A stretch of DNA of 64,000 nt from Lentzea sp. NBRC 102530 (GCF_030269365.1 NZ_BSTF01000009.1:310001-374000), one strand, 5' to 3'; positions 16,247 through 26,216 are shown, counted from the first letter of the stretch. Numbers and translations: made by a program. Notes: generated by a model from the letters alone, not told the origin.

Positions 16247-19200
16247 AGCTCGCCCTCCTCGGTGTCGGCGGCTTCGGCGAACAGCGCGGCGGCCTGCGCG
16301 ACCGTCGGTCCGGCGAAGAGCTTGCGCAGCGGCAGCACGACACCGTGCCGTTGTTCGACCTGCTGGATGAACCGGGTCGCGAGCAACGAGTCGCCGCCGA
16401 GCACGAAGAAGCTCTGTGCACGTCCGGTCACCGGCACGCCGAGCAGTTCCGCCCACAGCGACGCGACCAGTACCTCGAAGTGGCCGCGTGGCGCCTCGCC
16501 CGAGTCCTCCCCTCGGAGCCCGCCGAGAGCGCGGCGGTCGACCTTCCCGTTGGGGCTCAACGAAATCCACGGCAGCACCTCGACGCGTTCCGGCACCATG
16601 TGGTCCGGTACGCGGGTGGCGGCGTGGGCCCGCACGGCGGCGAGATCGAGCACCAGCACCGACTCGGGCACCGTCGCCGTGATGACCGCAAGACCGTTGC
16701 CCGCCGGCCGGTGGGTGGCGCCGGTCAGGCCGAACGACGCGAGCTCCTCCGCCCAGCGGCGTGCGGGCAGCATCGGAGAGCCCGCGTCCCTGCGGGCCGG
16801 GTCCAGTGCGGTGAAGCCATGCTCCAGGACGGCGGCGGTCAGCAACCCGATCGGCGCGAGCTCCTCAGGTTCCACGACGATCACCCGGCCTCCTGGCGCG
16901 CACAGCAGCGCCGCGACGGCCACACCGCGCCGCACGTCGGGATACCGGTGCAGCACGTTGTTGGCGACCACCACGTCGAACCGGCCGCGCAAGGACTCGG
17001 GCACCGCCTCGACCAGACCGTCCACAGTGGTCACTTCGCGGCCGAGATCGGCCGGCACGCCCCACACCGCCACGGCGCCGGTCAAGCCGGCGATCTCCGC
17101 ACGCACCACGGACAGGGCTTCCCGCGCGGCGGAGGCCACGATCGACGCCGGAGCGAGCAACGGCTCGTCCAGCAACGCCGTGGCGGGAGTCCGACCGGCG
17201 AGGACGTCGCGGTAGAGATCGACCAGCTCGCGGGCGCGCAGCACCGATCGGCCGACGGCGTCCTCCCGCGCGGAGAACGGCATCGGGCGCCACACCCGCG
17301 CGGCCAGGTCCTGCCGGGCAGGGCCGGAGAGCCAGGCTCGCCACACCCGCGCGGTGGGTTCGTGTTCCGCGGCGATCTCGCCTTTGAGCAGTTCGGTCAG
17401 CAGTGGTGCCACGACGACGGTCTCGGCGCCGTGGTCGGGAGCAGGACCGTCGTGACCACCGGCCGCGACGGCAGCGGGCAGGGCGGCCGGCACGACGGCG
17501 GCGACCAGCGAGCCCTCCACCACCGACGCCACGGCCTGGCCCACTCCCGGTGCCGACGACAGGGCGGCCTCTACCTCGCCGAGTTCGATGCGGTGGCCGC
17601 GGATCTTCACCTGCTGGTCGCGGCGTCCGAGGAACTCCAGCGTGCCGCACGGCCAGTAGCGGCCGAGGTCACCCGTGCGGTACCAGCCGCCAGCGAACTG
17701 CGCGGCCGTCCGCTCCGGCGCGCCCCGGTAGCCGCGCGCGACGCCCGCGCCGCCGATCCACAGCTCGCCCTCGACCCAGTCCGGGCAATCCCGGCCGAAC
17801 GCGTCCACGACCCGGAACCGCTGGTTGCGCAGCGGGTAGCCGTACGGAATGGACGGCCAGGCGGGGTCGACCGCGTCCACCTCGAAGAAGTTCGACCAGA
17901 TCGACGCCTCGGTGGCACCGCCGAGCGCGGTGAACCGGCAGTCCGGCGCGACCTGCGCGAGCCTGTCCGGCAGGTCGAGGCCCACCCAGTCACCGGACAC
18001 CAGCACGACCCGCAGCGGCAGCGGCCCGGCCACCACGAGCAGCATGTCCAGTAGCGCGGGCACCGTGTTCCAGACCGTGACGCCGTGCTCGACGACCAGT
18101 TCGTGCCAGCGGCGGGCGTCGCGGCGGGCGTCCTCCTCCACGAGCACGAGCGCGCCACCGGCTGACAGCAGGCCGAACAAGTCGTACACGGACAGGTCGA
18201 AGTCCAGCGCCGACACCGCGAGGCCCCGGTCATCCGGTCCGACCTCGTAGCGCTCCGACACGTCGACGATCGTGTTCATGGCCGCGCGGTGGGTGATCTC
18301 CACGCCCTTCGGTTCCCCGGTCGACCCGGACGTGAAGATCACGTACGCGAGCCGGTCCGGGTCGCCGAACACCGGTTCGGCCGGTGCGAGCGACTGCGCC
18401 CGCGCCACGAACTTGGGTGTGACGGCCGTGCGAACGCCTGCCAGCGCGTGGATCCGCTCGCGCCGGGCCTGCGGCTGGTCGACACCGATCGGCACGTACG
18501 CACCGCCCGCCGCCAGCACGCCCAGGACCGCGACGATCTGCTCCGCTCCCTTGGGCAGGGTGACCGCGACCGGTTCGCCGGGCTCGACGTCGAGCGCGGC
18601 GGCCACCCGCAACGCCCGGTCGGCCAGTTCGCCGTAGGTCACGACCTCGGTGCCCAGCAACGCGGGCCGGCCCGGGTTCTCCCGCGCGTGCCGGAAGAAC
18701 CCGTCGTGCAGCGTCACGTCCGGCAGCACGTCGGTGGTGGCGTTGACAAGCGTGCGTCGTTCCCGTTGGGCCGCCGGGAGCAGATCGGGGGCGGTCGCGG
18801 TCCAGTCCTCCGCCGCGAGCCAGCCGACGAGTGTCCGGTAGGCCTCGAACATCGCGTCCACCAGCCCGTCGGGGAACAGGCCCTCGACCGCGTCCCACAC
18901 CAGCTCGACGCCGCCGTCCACTTCGGACACCTGGTGGTCGAGCCAGACCTGCGGGGTCTGCGAGATGCCGTGCACCTGCTCGGTCAGCAACGGGTTGGCG
19001 CGTGCGGGCAGTCCGAGGGCGCTGGTGAACACCACCGGCATCGTCACCTCGGCGACGCCGCTGTCCCTGGCCATCGACCGCAGCACCTTCACCGCCGACA
19101 CCTCGCGGTGGTCGAGCGCGTCCCACATGCGGCGTTGCAGGCGGCGCGCGCCGGCGAGCCACGGCTCCCCCGCCTCCGGCCGGTGGTCGACGAGCAGCAG

Positions 19201-22200
19201 CGACGTGAAGTCGCCGATCACGTTGTGGATGTCGGGATGCACCTCGCGCCGATCGAACAGCGTCACGTTCACCGTGAGGTCCGGCTGCGCGCTCCAGCGG
19301 CCCAGCACCTCGGCGAACGCGGTCAGCAGCACCGCAGAGGGCGTGAGGCCGTGTTCCCGGACGCGCGCGGTGATCGCCTGCCACTGCGCGGCGGGCACCA
19401 GGGCGGAACGCCGGGCGAACCGAGGCGTGGTGATCGAGGCCGGGTCGAGGGCGAGCGGCAGGCGTGGTCCCGGCGGCAGTTCGCGGGAGATCCGGTGCCA
19501 GTACTCGGTCGCCGCGGTGGTGTCCCGCTCCGGGCCGAGCAGGTAGTCGCGGAACGTCAGACCGACCGGGGGCAGTTCGGCGGCCGGGTTCTCGTACAGC
19601 GCACCGAGTTCCGAGTAGAACGTCAGCACGCTCAGTGCGTCGAACACCAGGTTGTCCGTGCCGATCGCGAGCACGCCGGCGCCAACCGTGACTGAGAACA
19701 ACGGCCACGCCGACGGGTCGAACACGTGGTGCGACCAGGCCTCGCGCGGGTCGTCGGCGAGCTGGACCCGGAACGGCGGCACGTGCTCCAGCACCTGCTG
19801 GCTGCCGTCGTCGAGGAACACGACGCGCAACATGTCGTGCCGCGCCACCAACGCGTCGACGGCCGCTTCCAGCCGTGCCACGTCGAGATCGGCGACCGCG
19901 TACTCGCGGTAGAAGTGACTGCCGACGCCGCCGAGGGTGAACCCGTCACCGCGGCCGACCCAGTACGCGCGCTGCACGTCGGTCGGCGGGAACGGCTCGA
20001 ACCGGTGGGCCGGGTCGGCCACGACCGGGGCGAGCACGGCGGTCTCGCCGGTCGTGAGCGTGGCGGCGAAGTCGGCCAGCACCGGGTTGCCGAAGAGCTT
20101 CGCGAGCGCCACGTCCGCGAGTCCCGCCGCGGCGAGCCTGCCGACGAGCCGGGTGGCGAGCAGCGAGTCGCCGCCGAGCTGGAAGAAGTTCTGCTCGCGA
20201 CCGGTCACCGGCACGCCGAGCAGATCCGACCAGACCGCGGCGACGGTCTCCTCGACCGCTCCGACCGGTGGGGTCAGCGCGAGATCCTCCGTGGCCAGTT
20301 CGGCGACGGTCCGGGCGATCGCCGCGCGGTCGACCTTCCCGTTGCGGGTCAACGGCAGCGACGGCAGCACCACGACGTGGTCGGGCACCATGACCGACGG
20401 CAGCCGTTCCGCGAGCGAGCCCACCAACGCCTGCTCGTCGAGGTCGGCCAACAGCGGTTCCGGGTCGGTGCCGGACTCCAACAGCGCGACCAGTTCGTCG
20501 GTACGTCCGGCGAGCCGGTGCACGAGCGGGTCGCCCGCGCGCGTCCACCGGAGTGTGCTCCACGAGGGCGCGTCCGCGACCCGGTCACGCCACGTTACGT
20601 CGGCATCCGGCACCTGGTCGAGCAGGTGGGCCAGGAAGGGGTCGGCGATCTCCTCCGGCACGCTCGTGGTGACAACTGCGGCGATGCGGCGTTCCGGCGT
20701 CACCAACGCGACGCCCTGCGCGACACCGGGGAACGCGGTGAGCGCCGCGTCGATCTCGCCCAGTTCGATGCGGTGCCCGCGGATCTTGACCTGGTGGTCG
20801 GTGCGGCCGAGGAACTCGACGGTGCCGTCCGGCCAGCAGCGGGCGCCGTCGCCAGTGCGGTACCAGCGGCGGCCGTCCTGCTCGACGAACTTCTCGGCGG
20901 TGCGGTCCGGGTCGTGCTGGTAGCCGAGCGCGACGCCGGTACCGGACACCCACAGCTCGCCGGGCACCCAGTCGGGGCAGTCGTGGCCGCGCGAGTCGAC
21001 CACCCGGTACCGGGTGTTGCGGAACGGCTTTCCGTACGGGACGGTCCGCCAGCGCGGGTCGACCTCGCCGACCTCGCAGATCGTCACGTGGATGGCGGCC
21101 TCGGTCATGCCGCCGAGACCCGCGAACCGGCAGCCCGGTCGCAGCTCGCGCAGGCGCGTGGGCAGGTCGACGGTCACCCAGTCACCGCCGAGCATGACCA
21201 GCCACAGCGCGTCGCCGAGACCCCGACCCTGCCCTGCGACGATCAACATGTCGAGCAGGGCAGGTACCGCGCTCACGACGCTGACGTCCCAGCGCCGCAC
21301 CAGATGTGCCCACGCGTGCGCGTCGCGGCGCTGGTCCTCGTCCAGCAGGACGACGCTGCCGCCGAAGCCCAGGAAGGCGAACAGGTCGTAGACGGAGAGG
21401 TCGAAGTCCAAAGCGGACAGTGCGATGGTGCGGTCATCGGAGGTCACGCCGAAGTGGTCGTTGACGGCCTCGATCGTGTTCGCGGCGGCGCGGTGCGGCA
21501 CCTCGACGCCCTTGGGGACGCCGGTCGAGCCGGAAGTGAAGATCACGTACATCACGTCCTCGCCGTCCACGACCTCGAGGTCGATCGCCGGCTCGTGCTG
21601 GACGGACTTGGCCACGGCGTCGTCGGCGAGCACGATCCGCGCTCCCGCCGACTCGTGCACGGCGGCCCTGCGTGCGGCCGGGACGTCCACACCGGACGGA
21701 ACGTAGTACGCGCCGGCACCGAGCACGCCAAGCACGGCGATCACCTGGTCCGGCCCCTTGGGCAGGGTGATCCCGACCGCGTCGCCGGGCTCGATCCCAT
21801 TGGCGCGCAACAGGGTCACCAGCTGGCGGGCGCGGCGGGCCAGCTCGCCGTAGGTCATGGTCGCGTCGTCGCCCCAGACCAGCGCGATCCGGTCGGGCTC
21901 GGCGTCGGCAAGCGCGAAGAACCGTTCGTGCAGGGGACGGCTCGGCGCCGGGCCGTCGGTCGCGTTGACGAGTTCGCGGACCGCGCGCTGGTCCACCGGC
22001 AGCAGGCCGCCGATCCCGGTCTCCCAGCCCTCTCCCGCCGCGAGGCGGTCCACCAGCGCGGTGAACGCGCCGAACATCGCGTCCAGCACGCCAGGGGCGA
22101 ACAGCTGCTCGCGGGCGTCCCAGCTGAGCAGCACACCGCCGTCGTGCTCGGTGACCTGCGCGTCGAGCCACACCTGCGGCCCCTGCGAGATCATCCACAC

Positions 22201-23547
22201 CGGGCGGCCGACCCGGTCCCGCACCTGCGGGCCGAACAGCTCGCCGAAGTCGAGCGTGCTGGAGAACACCACCGGCGCGAGCACCTGCTCGCCGTGGTTC
22301 GCCCTGGTGAGTTCGCGCAGGACGTCGACGCCGGTGAAGGCGGCGTGCCCCGCTGCCTCGCGCAGCTCGTCCTGGGCGCGGCGGGCCGCGGTCGTGAACG
22401 GCTCGGCGAGGCCGGTGCGCATGCCGAGCAGCACCGAGCTGGAGAAGGCGCCGACGAGGTCGTCCACCTCGTCGTGCAGGGGCTCGCGGCCGAACACCGG
22501 GACGTTCAGCAGGAAGTCGCGTTCGGCGCTCCACGCCCCGACGACCTCGGCGAACGCCGTCGCGAGCACGACGGGCAGGGTGAGGCCCGCCGCCGCGGCG
22601 CGGTCCTTCAGGCGCGCGCACGCGGCGGCGTCGAGCCAGTGCTCGCGGCGGCCACCGGCGGTACCGGTGTGCTGCCCGGACTCGACGGGCAGCGCGGGCG
22701 AGCCGGGCAGGTCCGCGAGCCTCGCGAGCCACCACTCGCGGTCGGCCGCGACGGTCCCGGCACGGGTGCGGGACCGATCGGCGAGGTAGCGCGGGAAGCT
22801 GTAGCCGATGGGCGGCAACGACTCCCCGGCGAGCGCGCGGGCGAGATCGGCGACGAGAACGCGCAGGCTCATCGCGTCCGCGGCGACCATGTCGACGTTC
22901 ACGTGCACGCGGGTGGCGTCGTCGCCGATCAGGGTCAGGCCGATGTCGAACACCTCGCCCGCCGCGACGTCCATGACGCGCTCGGAGAGCCGGGTGCGCA
23001 CCTCGGTGAGCTCGCGCTGCCGTTCGTCTTCGGCCAGGTCGCGCAGGTCGTGCACCTCGGGACCGCGCCACGAGGTCTCGGCTGCGATGCGCTGACGTCC
23101 GGCGTCGTCGACCGCGACCCTGGTCATGCCGTGCCGGGCGAAGACCGCGCGGGCGGCCCGCTCCAGCGTGGCGGGGTCCAGGGCGCCGCCGTCGAACTCG
23201 GTGTAGAAGTGGGCGGCCACCCCACCCAGTTCCTGGCCGTCGCGACGGCCGATCCACAGCGCGTGCTGCAACGGGTCGAGCTCGAACGGCGCGCCTTCGT
23301 CCACAGCGGACTCGGCCGCCGGAGCTTCCGCCCGCCCGGCGGCGAGTGCGCACCAAGCCCCGACGGTCGGCCGTTCCGCCAGTTCGGCGAAGCTCGTCAC
23401 GATCCCGGCCCGCTTGAGCTTGCCCGCCACGCGCATCATCGCGATCGAGCTCATGCCGCCCGCGATCAGGTCCGTTCCGTCGTCGAGCTGGTCCGCCGGC
23501 ACTCCCAACACCGAGGCGACCACCGCGCGGACGTCCACTGTGGTCAC
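16243..23547 (-). CDS. NRPS: ArCP-Cy-A-PCP-Cy-A(Cys, E/MT-like insert)-PCP
   Basis: A 2434-residue initiating NRPS. It starts with an aryl carrier domain (Ppant Ser34 in GGMSSI), then Cy1 (about 85-520; motif DMVAAD), A1 (about 535-1060), PCP1 (GGDSL, about 1120), Cy2 (about 1180-1590; DNLVFD), A2 (about 1600-2340) and PCP2 (GGDSL near the C-terminus). The A2 pocket reads D-L-Y-N-L-S-L-I-W, i.e. Cys. A1 reads D-L-Y-S-M-G-L-I-H, which is not the Cys code; its Gly and His recall Thr codes, so Ser or Thr is possible. A2 is interrupted (about 2030-2300) by a methyltransferase-like domain without a usable SAM glycine loop, as in the epimerase-type insert of PchE. There is no thioesterase, so the chain passes to the second NRPS. 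The start GTG overlaps the TEII stop. Confidence 0.93.
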   Translation of the reverse strand: MTTVDVRAVVASVLGVPADQLDDGTDLIAGGMSSIAMMRVAGKLKRAGIVTSFAELAERPTVGAWCALAAGRAEAPAAESAVDEGAPFELDPLQHALWIGRRDGQELGGVAAHFYTEFDGGALDPATLERAARAVFARHGMTRVAVDDAGRQRIAAETSWRGPEVHDLRDLAEDERQRELTEVRTRLSERVMDVAAGEVFDIGLTLIGDDATRVHVNVDMVAADAMSLRVLVADLARALAGESLPPIGYSFPRYLADRSRTRAGTVAADREWWLARLADLPGSPALPVESGQHTGTAGGRREHWLDAAACARLKDRAAAAGLTLPVVLATAFAEVVGAWSAERDFLLNVPVFGREPLHDEVDDLVGAFSSSVLLGMRTGLAEPFTTAARRAQDELREAAGHAAFTGVDVLRELTRANHGEQVLAPVVFSSTLDFGELFGPQVRDRVGRPVWMISQGPQVWLDAQVTEHDGGVLLSWDAREQLFAPGVLDAMFGAFTALVDRLAAGEGWETGIGGLLPVDQRAVRELVNATDGPAPSRPLHERFFALADAEPDRIALVWGDDATMTYGELARRARQLVTLLRANGIEPGDAVGITLPKGPDQVIAVLGVLGAGAYYVPSGVDVPAARRAAVHESAGARIVLADDAVAKSVQHEPAIDLEVVDGEDVMYVIFTSGSTGVPKGVEVPHRAAANTIEAVNDHFGVTSDDRTIALSALDFDLSVYDLFAFLGFGGSVVLLDEDQRRDAHAWAHLVRRWDVSVVSAVPALLDMLIVAGQGRGLGDALWLVMLGGDWVTVDLPTRLRELRPGCRFAGLGGMTEAAIHVTICEVGEVDPRWRTVPYGKPFRNTRYRVVDSRGHDCPDWVPGELWVSGTGVALGYQHDPDRTAEKFVEQDGRRWYRTGDGARCWPDGTVEFLGRTDHQVKIRGHRIELGEIDAALTAFPGVAQGVALVTPERRIAAVVTTSVPEEIADPFLAHLLDQVPDADVTWRDRVADAPSWSTLRWTRAGDPLVHRLAGRTDELVALLESGTDPEPLLADLDEQALVGSLAERLPSVMVPDHVVVLPSLPLTRNGKVDRAAIARTVAELATEDLALTPPVGAVEETVAAVWSDLLGVPVTGREQNFFQLGGDSLLATRLVGRLAAAGLADVALAKLFGNPVLADFAATLTTGETAVLAPVVADPAHRFEPFPPTDVQRAYWVGRGDGFTLGGVGSHFYREYAVADLDVARLEAAVDALVARHDMLRVVFLDDGSQQVLEHVPPFRVQLADDPREAWSHHVFDPSAWPLFSVTVGAGVLAIGTDNLVFDALSVLTFYSELGALYENPAAELPPVGLTFRDYLLGPERDTTAATEYWHRISRELPPGPRLPLALDPASITTPRFARRSALVPAAQWQAITARVREHGLTPSAVLLTAFAEVLGRWSAQPDLTVNVTLFDRREVHPDIHNVIGDFTSLLLVDHRPEAGEPWLAGARRLQRRMWDALDHREVSAVKVLRSMARDSGVAEVTMPVVFTSALGLPARANPLLTEQVHGISQTPQVWLDHQVSEVDGGVELVWDAVEGLFPDGLVDAMFEAYRTLVGWLAAEDWTATAPDLLPAAQRERRTLVNATTDVLPDVTLHDGFFRHARENPGRPALLGTEVVTYGELADRALRVAAALDVEPGEPVAVTLPKGAEQIVAVLGVLAAGGAYVPIGVDQPQARRERIHALAGVRTAVTPKFVARAQSLAPAEPVFGDPDRLAYVIFTSGSTGEPKGVEITHRAAMNTIVDVSERYEVGPDDRGLAVSALDFDLSVYDLFGLLSAGGALVLVEEDARRDARRWHELVVEHGVTVWNTVPALLDMLLVVAGPLPLRVVLVSGDWVGLDLPDRLAQVAPDCRFTALGGATEASIWSNFFEVDAVDPAWPSIPYGYPLRNQRFRVVDAFGRDCPDWVEGELWIGGAGVARGYRGAPERTAAQFAGGWYRTGDLGRYWPCGTLEFLGRRDQQVKIRGHRIELGEVEAALSSAPGVGQAVASVVEGSLVAAVVPAALPAAVAAGGHDGPAPDHGAETVVVAPLLTELLKGEIAAEHEPTARVWRAWLSGPARQDLAARVWRPMPFSAREDAVGRSVLRARELVDLYRDVLAGRTPATALLDEPLLAPASIVASAAREALSVVRAEIAGLTGAVAVWGVPADLGREVTTVDGLVEAVPESLRGRFDVVVANNVLHRYPDVRRGVAVAALLCAPGGRVIVVEPEELAPIGLLTAAVLEHGFTALDPARRDAGSPMLPARRWAEELASFGLTGATHRPAGNGLAVITATVPESVLVLDLAAVRAHAATRVPDHMVPERVEVLPWISLSPNGKVDRRALGGLRGEDSGEAPRGHFEVLVASLWAELLGVPVTGRAQSFFVLGGDSLLATRFIQQVEQRHGVVLPLRKLFAGPTVAQAAALFAEAADTEEGEL

Positions 23548-24275
23548 TTCGCGTTCTCCTCGATGACGACGCGGAGCACCTCGGCGGCGTGCTCGGCGGG
23601 GAAGAAGTGGTCGCCCGGCAACACACGCCGGGTGAACGAGCCACAGGTGTAGTCGCTCCAGCGGTCGGCCTGCTCAACCGTGACCTCACCGTCGTCCGCG
23701 CCGACGAGCGCGGTGACCGGGCACGACAGCCGCGGCCCCGGCACGTGCCGGTAGGTCTCCTCGACGCGGTAGTCGCCGCGGATCGCCGGGAGGAACACGG
23801 GCCACAGCTCGGGGGTGGACGCGAGCACCTCGGCGCCCGCACCACCGACCCGCCGCACCTCGGCGACGAGTCCCTCGTCGTCGCGCAGGTGCACGTCGCC
23901 GCCGATCAGCTCGTGCGGTGCGTGCCTGCCGGACACGACCAGTCCCGACACCGGCAGCTGCCGGGCGACCTCGTACGCGACGAGCGCGCCCATGCTGTGC
24001 CCGAAGAGGACGAGAGGTGTGCCCGAGAGGGCGGCGATCTCGGCGGTCACTCCGGCCACGAGCTCGTCCATGCCGGTCGGGACCGCGTCGGCGATGCGGT
24101 CCTCCCTGCCGGGGTACTGCACGGCGTGCACCTCGACGTCTACCGGCGCGAGTCCCGACCAGGAGCCGAAGAAGCTGGCCGCGCCGCCCGCGTGCGGGAA
24201 GCACACGAGTCGCAGGCGCGCGGCGGGGCGCGGGGTCCGGCAGCGCAGCCAGCGCGCGTCGGTTCTGGACAGCAC
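23544..24275 (-). CDS. Type II thioesterase
   Basis: A 243-residue alpha/beta hydrolase of the NRPS/PKS editing thioesterase family. It has the N-terminal LVCFPHAGGAASFFG, the nucleophile elbow GHSMGA (Ser about 93), Asp in the GADDGEVT region and His in LPGDHFFP. Such enzymes clear misprimed or stalled carrier domains. It is the first gene of the minus-strand operon leading into the large NRPS, with a GTGA overlap. The start is a GTG preceded by an AAGGGA at about 13 bases. A degenerate TTAGG-N4-CCT-type palindrome lies 59 bases upstream. Confidence 0.9.
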   Translation of the reverse strand: MLSRTDARWLRCRTPRPAARLRLVCFPHAGGAASFFGSWSGLAPVDVEVHAVQYPGREDRIADAVPTGMDELVAGVTAEIAALSGTPLVLFGHSMGALVAYEVARQLPVSGLVVSGRHAPHELIGGDVHLRDDEGLVAEVRRVGGAGAEVLASTPELWPVFLPAIRGDYRVEETYRHVPGPRLSCPVTALVGADDGEVTVEQADRWSDYTCGSFTRRVLPGDHFFPAEHAAEVLRVVIEENAK

Positions 24276-24333
24276 GACGAGGTCACGTCCCTTCGAGATG
24301 GAGGCTTCAGACGTAGAGCAGCGTTCAAGACAG

Positions 24334-24347
24334 CAAGGGCACCCTAA
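24334..24347 (-). promoter_or_regulatory. Degenerate iron-box-like palindrome before TEII/NRPS operon
   Basis: On the minus strand this reads TTAGGGTGCCCTTG, matching TTAGG-N4-CCTAA at all but the last two positions. It lies 59 bases before the thioesterase start, in promoter range. It is weaker than the two perfect 5-4-5 copies in this window (24609 and 42846), so a DtxR/IdeR-type role is tentative. Confidence 0.35.
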
Positions 24348-24482
24348 CCCCCTGTCCGGAAATCAGCGAAACCCTTTCAGTGAATCACTGCCTGTTACTC
24401 GCGGGTATCACGCCAACGGATGCGCACTTCGACATGTATCCCCAGCTCACGAGGCAACTCTAGGCGTCATTCCGCCATTCGT

Positions 24483-24504
24483 CACATGCTCGGATAAGCA
24501 TGTG
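24483..24504. promoter_or_regulatory. 8-bp inverted repeat in divergent control region
   Basis: CACATGCT (24483-24490) and AGCATGTG (24497-24504) form a perfect inverted repeat with a six-base spacer. It lies in the 381-base region (24276-24656) between the divergent TEII/NRPS and importer operons. The dyad suits a TetR- or MarR-type repressor; the TetR gene at 43 kb is a candidate. That region otherwise holds the two TTAGG-type boxes and no gene. Confidence 0.45.
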
Positions 24505-24608
24505 GAAGTACCTCCGCCACGTCTCGATTGGCTTTCCAGGTGACCTGGAACTCGGTTTGCACTAAGCCGGTTGTGCCTGGCCGAACGCTGGGTTAGGTTG
24601 CACCGCGC

Positions 24609-24622
24609 TTAGGTACACCTAA
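24609..24622 (+). promoter_or_regulatory. Iron-box-like palindrome before importer operon
   Basis: TTAGGTACACCTAA, with perfect TTAGG/CCTAA arms, lies 35 bases before the binding-protein ATG. It matches 11 of 14 positions of TTAGGCTAACCTAA, the inner part of the 19-bp IdeR/DtxR consensus. Another TTAGG half-site is at 24593-24597. Repression by an iron-loaded DtxR-family protein would place the importer, P450 and amidotransferase genes under iron control. Confidence 0.55.
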
Positions 24623-24656
24623 GTTCCACCCCGCCGCGTTTGCTGGAGGTTCGACC

Positions 24657-26216
24657 ATGTGGCTCAGTCGCCGTGATCTGCTGCGCACCGCCGGGCTCGC
24701 GCTCGGTGTCGCCGGTGCCACCTCGGTGCTCGGTGCGTGCGGCGCGAGCACGCCGGGCGCCGCTCCGGTCGAGAACGCCGGGACGCGCACGCCCAAGCAG
24801 GGCGGCAGGCTCAGAACGGTGTTCACCGGCGGTGGCGCGGCGGAGTCGCTCGACCCGTTCACCGGGCAGGCGCCGATCGACTTCGCCCGCAACGACGTGA
24901 TCTTCGACTCGCTGTTCACCCTGGACGGTGGCAAGCCGGTGCCGCGGCTCGCGGTGTCGGCCGAAGCCGCCGCGGACGCGAAGTCGTTCACGCTCAAGGT
25001 GCGCGACGGCGTGAAGTGGCACGACGGGTCGCCCTTCACCGCGGAGGACGTCGCCCACACGTTCCGCTATCTCGGCGCGCCGGAACGGCCGTTCCCCAGC
25101 GAGCTCGCCATGTACGTCAACCTCGCGGGCATCGAGGTCGTCGACCCCACGACGTTGCGGGTGCCGACGTTGCAGCCGCTGGGCGATCCCGCGCTGGTGC
25201 TGGCCGCGTTCGCGGTGAAGGCGATCAAGAACGGCACGCAGTCGTTCACGCAGCAGACGGCGATCGGCACCGGGCCGTACCGGGTCGAGGCGTTCGAGGC
25301 CGGGCGTGAGGCGACGCTGACGCGCTTCGACGGCCACTGGGACAAGGCGGGGTACGTCGACGAACTGGTGCTGCTGAGCCTCACCGACCCTCAGGCCAAG
25401 ACCAACGCGGTGCTCACCGGCCAGGCCGACTACGCGGCCGACATCCCGTTCACCACGGCGAAGACCGGTGCGGCGTCGGCGGACCTGGAGGTGCGCACCG
25501 CCGGGGAACGCAACCGCGTCGGCTTCGGCTTCGTGCTGAACACGACCATCGCGCCGTTCAACGACCCGCGCGTGCGACGCGCGTTCCGGCTCGCCCTGGA
25601 CCGCAAGGCGTTGGTGGACAGCGTCTTCCTCGGCTACGGCACGGTCGGCAACGACCTGTTCGGCTACGGCACCACCGACTTCAGCTCCCGCGAACCGCTG
25701 GCGCGCGACCTCGACGAGGCCCGCAAGCTCGTTCAGGCGGCGAACGCGGGCGGCACGCCGATCGTGATCAGGTCGGCGGAGTACGAGATCGGCTTCAACG
25801 CCTCCACGCAGCTCGTCGCCGAGCAGCTCAAGGAGATCGGCCTCACCGTGAAGCCGGACATCGTCGGCGTGGCCGAGTTCTACGACCCGTCTGCGATCAG
25901 CGCGGCGAACGCCATGACGTTCTCGGTCGGCGCGCTGCCGTTGCCCGTGCTGTACGCGCGGCTCGCGTCGAACCCGGCGTTCGCGTTGGTGGACAACGAC
26001 CTCAGTGCGGCGATGGCCACCGGTCTCGGTTCGCTCGACGCCGCAGCCCGCGGCAAGGCGTGGACTCAGCTCCAGGACGTCATGTCCGACCGCGGCAACA
26101 CCGTCGTGTGGGGGCTCGCGGACACGCTCAGCCTGGCACGCAAGGAGGTCGCCGGCATCGAGGTCCGCGGCGGCATGGCCAAGTACCCCTACCTGGGTCA
26201 CGCGGGGCTCGCGTGA
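24657..26216 (+). CDS. ABC importer substrate-binding lipoprotein (SBP family 5)
   Basis: A 519-residue extracellular solute-binding protein. The N-terminus has a twin-arginine-like SRRDLLR, a hydrophobic stretch and a lipobox (VLGAC, Cys about 27). Mature-region motifs are those of the DppA/NikA family: FTLKVRDGVKWHDGSPFTAEDV, AIGTGPYRVEAFE and the DPRVRRAFRLALDRKAL block. Family 5 proteins bind peptides but also metal-metallophore complexes (NikA, CntA), and a similar importer set sits beside the coelibactin genes of Streptomyces coelicolor. Uptake of the metal-loaded product is therefore the best guess. A good ribosome site (GGAGG, 24645-24649) precedes the ATG. It is the first gene of a six-gene operon. 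Confidence 0.9.
   Translation: MWLSRRDLLRTAGLALGVAGATSVLGACGASTPGAAPVENAGTRTPKQGGRLRTVFTGGGAAESLDPFTGQAPIDFARNDVIFDSLFTLDGGKPVPRLAVSAEAAADAKSFTLKVRDGVKWHDGSPFTAEDVAHTFRYLGAPERPFPSELAMYVNLAGIEVVDPTTLRVPTLQPLGDPALVLAAFAVKAIKNGTQSFTQQTAIGTGPYRVEAFEAGREATLTRFDGHWDKAGYVDELVLLSLTDPQAKTNAVLTGQADYAADIPFTTAKTGAASADLEVRTAGERNRVGFGFVLNTTIAPFNDPRVRRAFRLALDRKALVDSVFLGYGTVGNDLFGYGTTDFSSREPLARDLDEARKLVQAANAGGTPIVIRSAEYEIGFNASTQLVAEQLKEIGLTVKPDIVGVAEFYDPSAISAANAMTFSVGALPLPVLYARLASNPAFALVDNDLSAAMATGLGSLDAAARGKAWTQLQDVMSDRGNTVVWGLADTLSLARKEVAGIEVRGGMAKYPYLGHAGLA

Noticed and set aside
19726-23652. 1308-residue plus-strand open frame
   Set aside because: Shadow of the large NRPS caused by high third-position GC; His/Arg/Gly-rich without domains.
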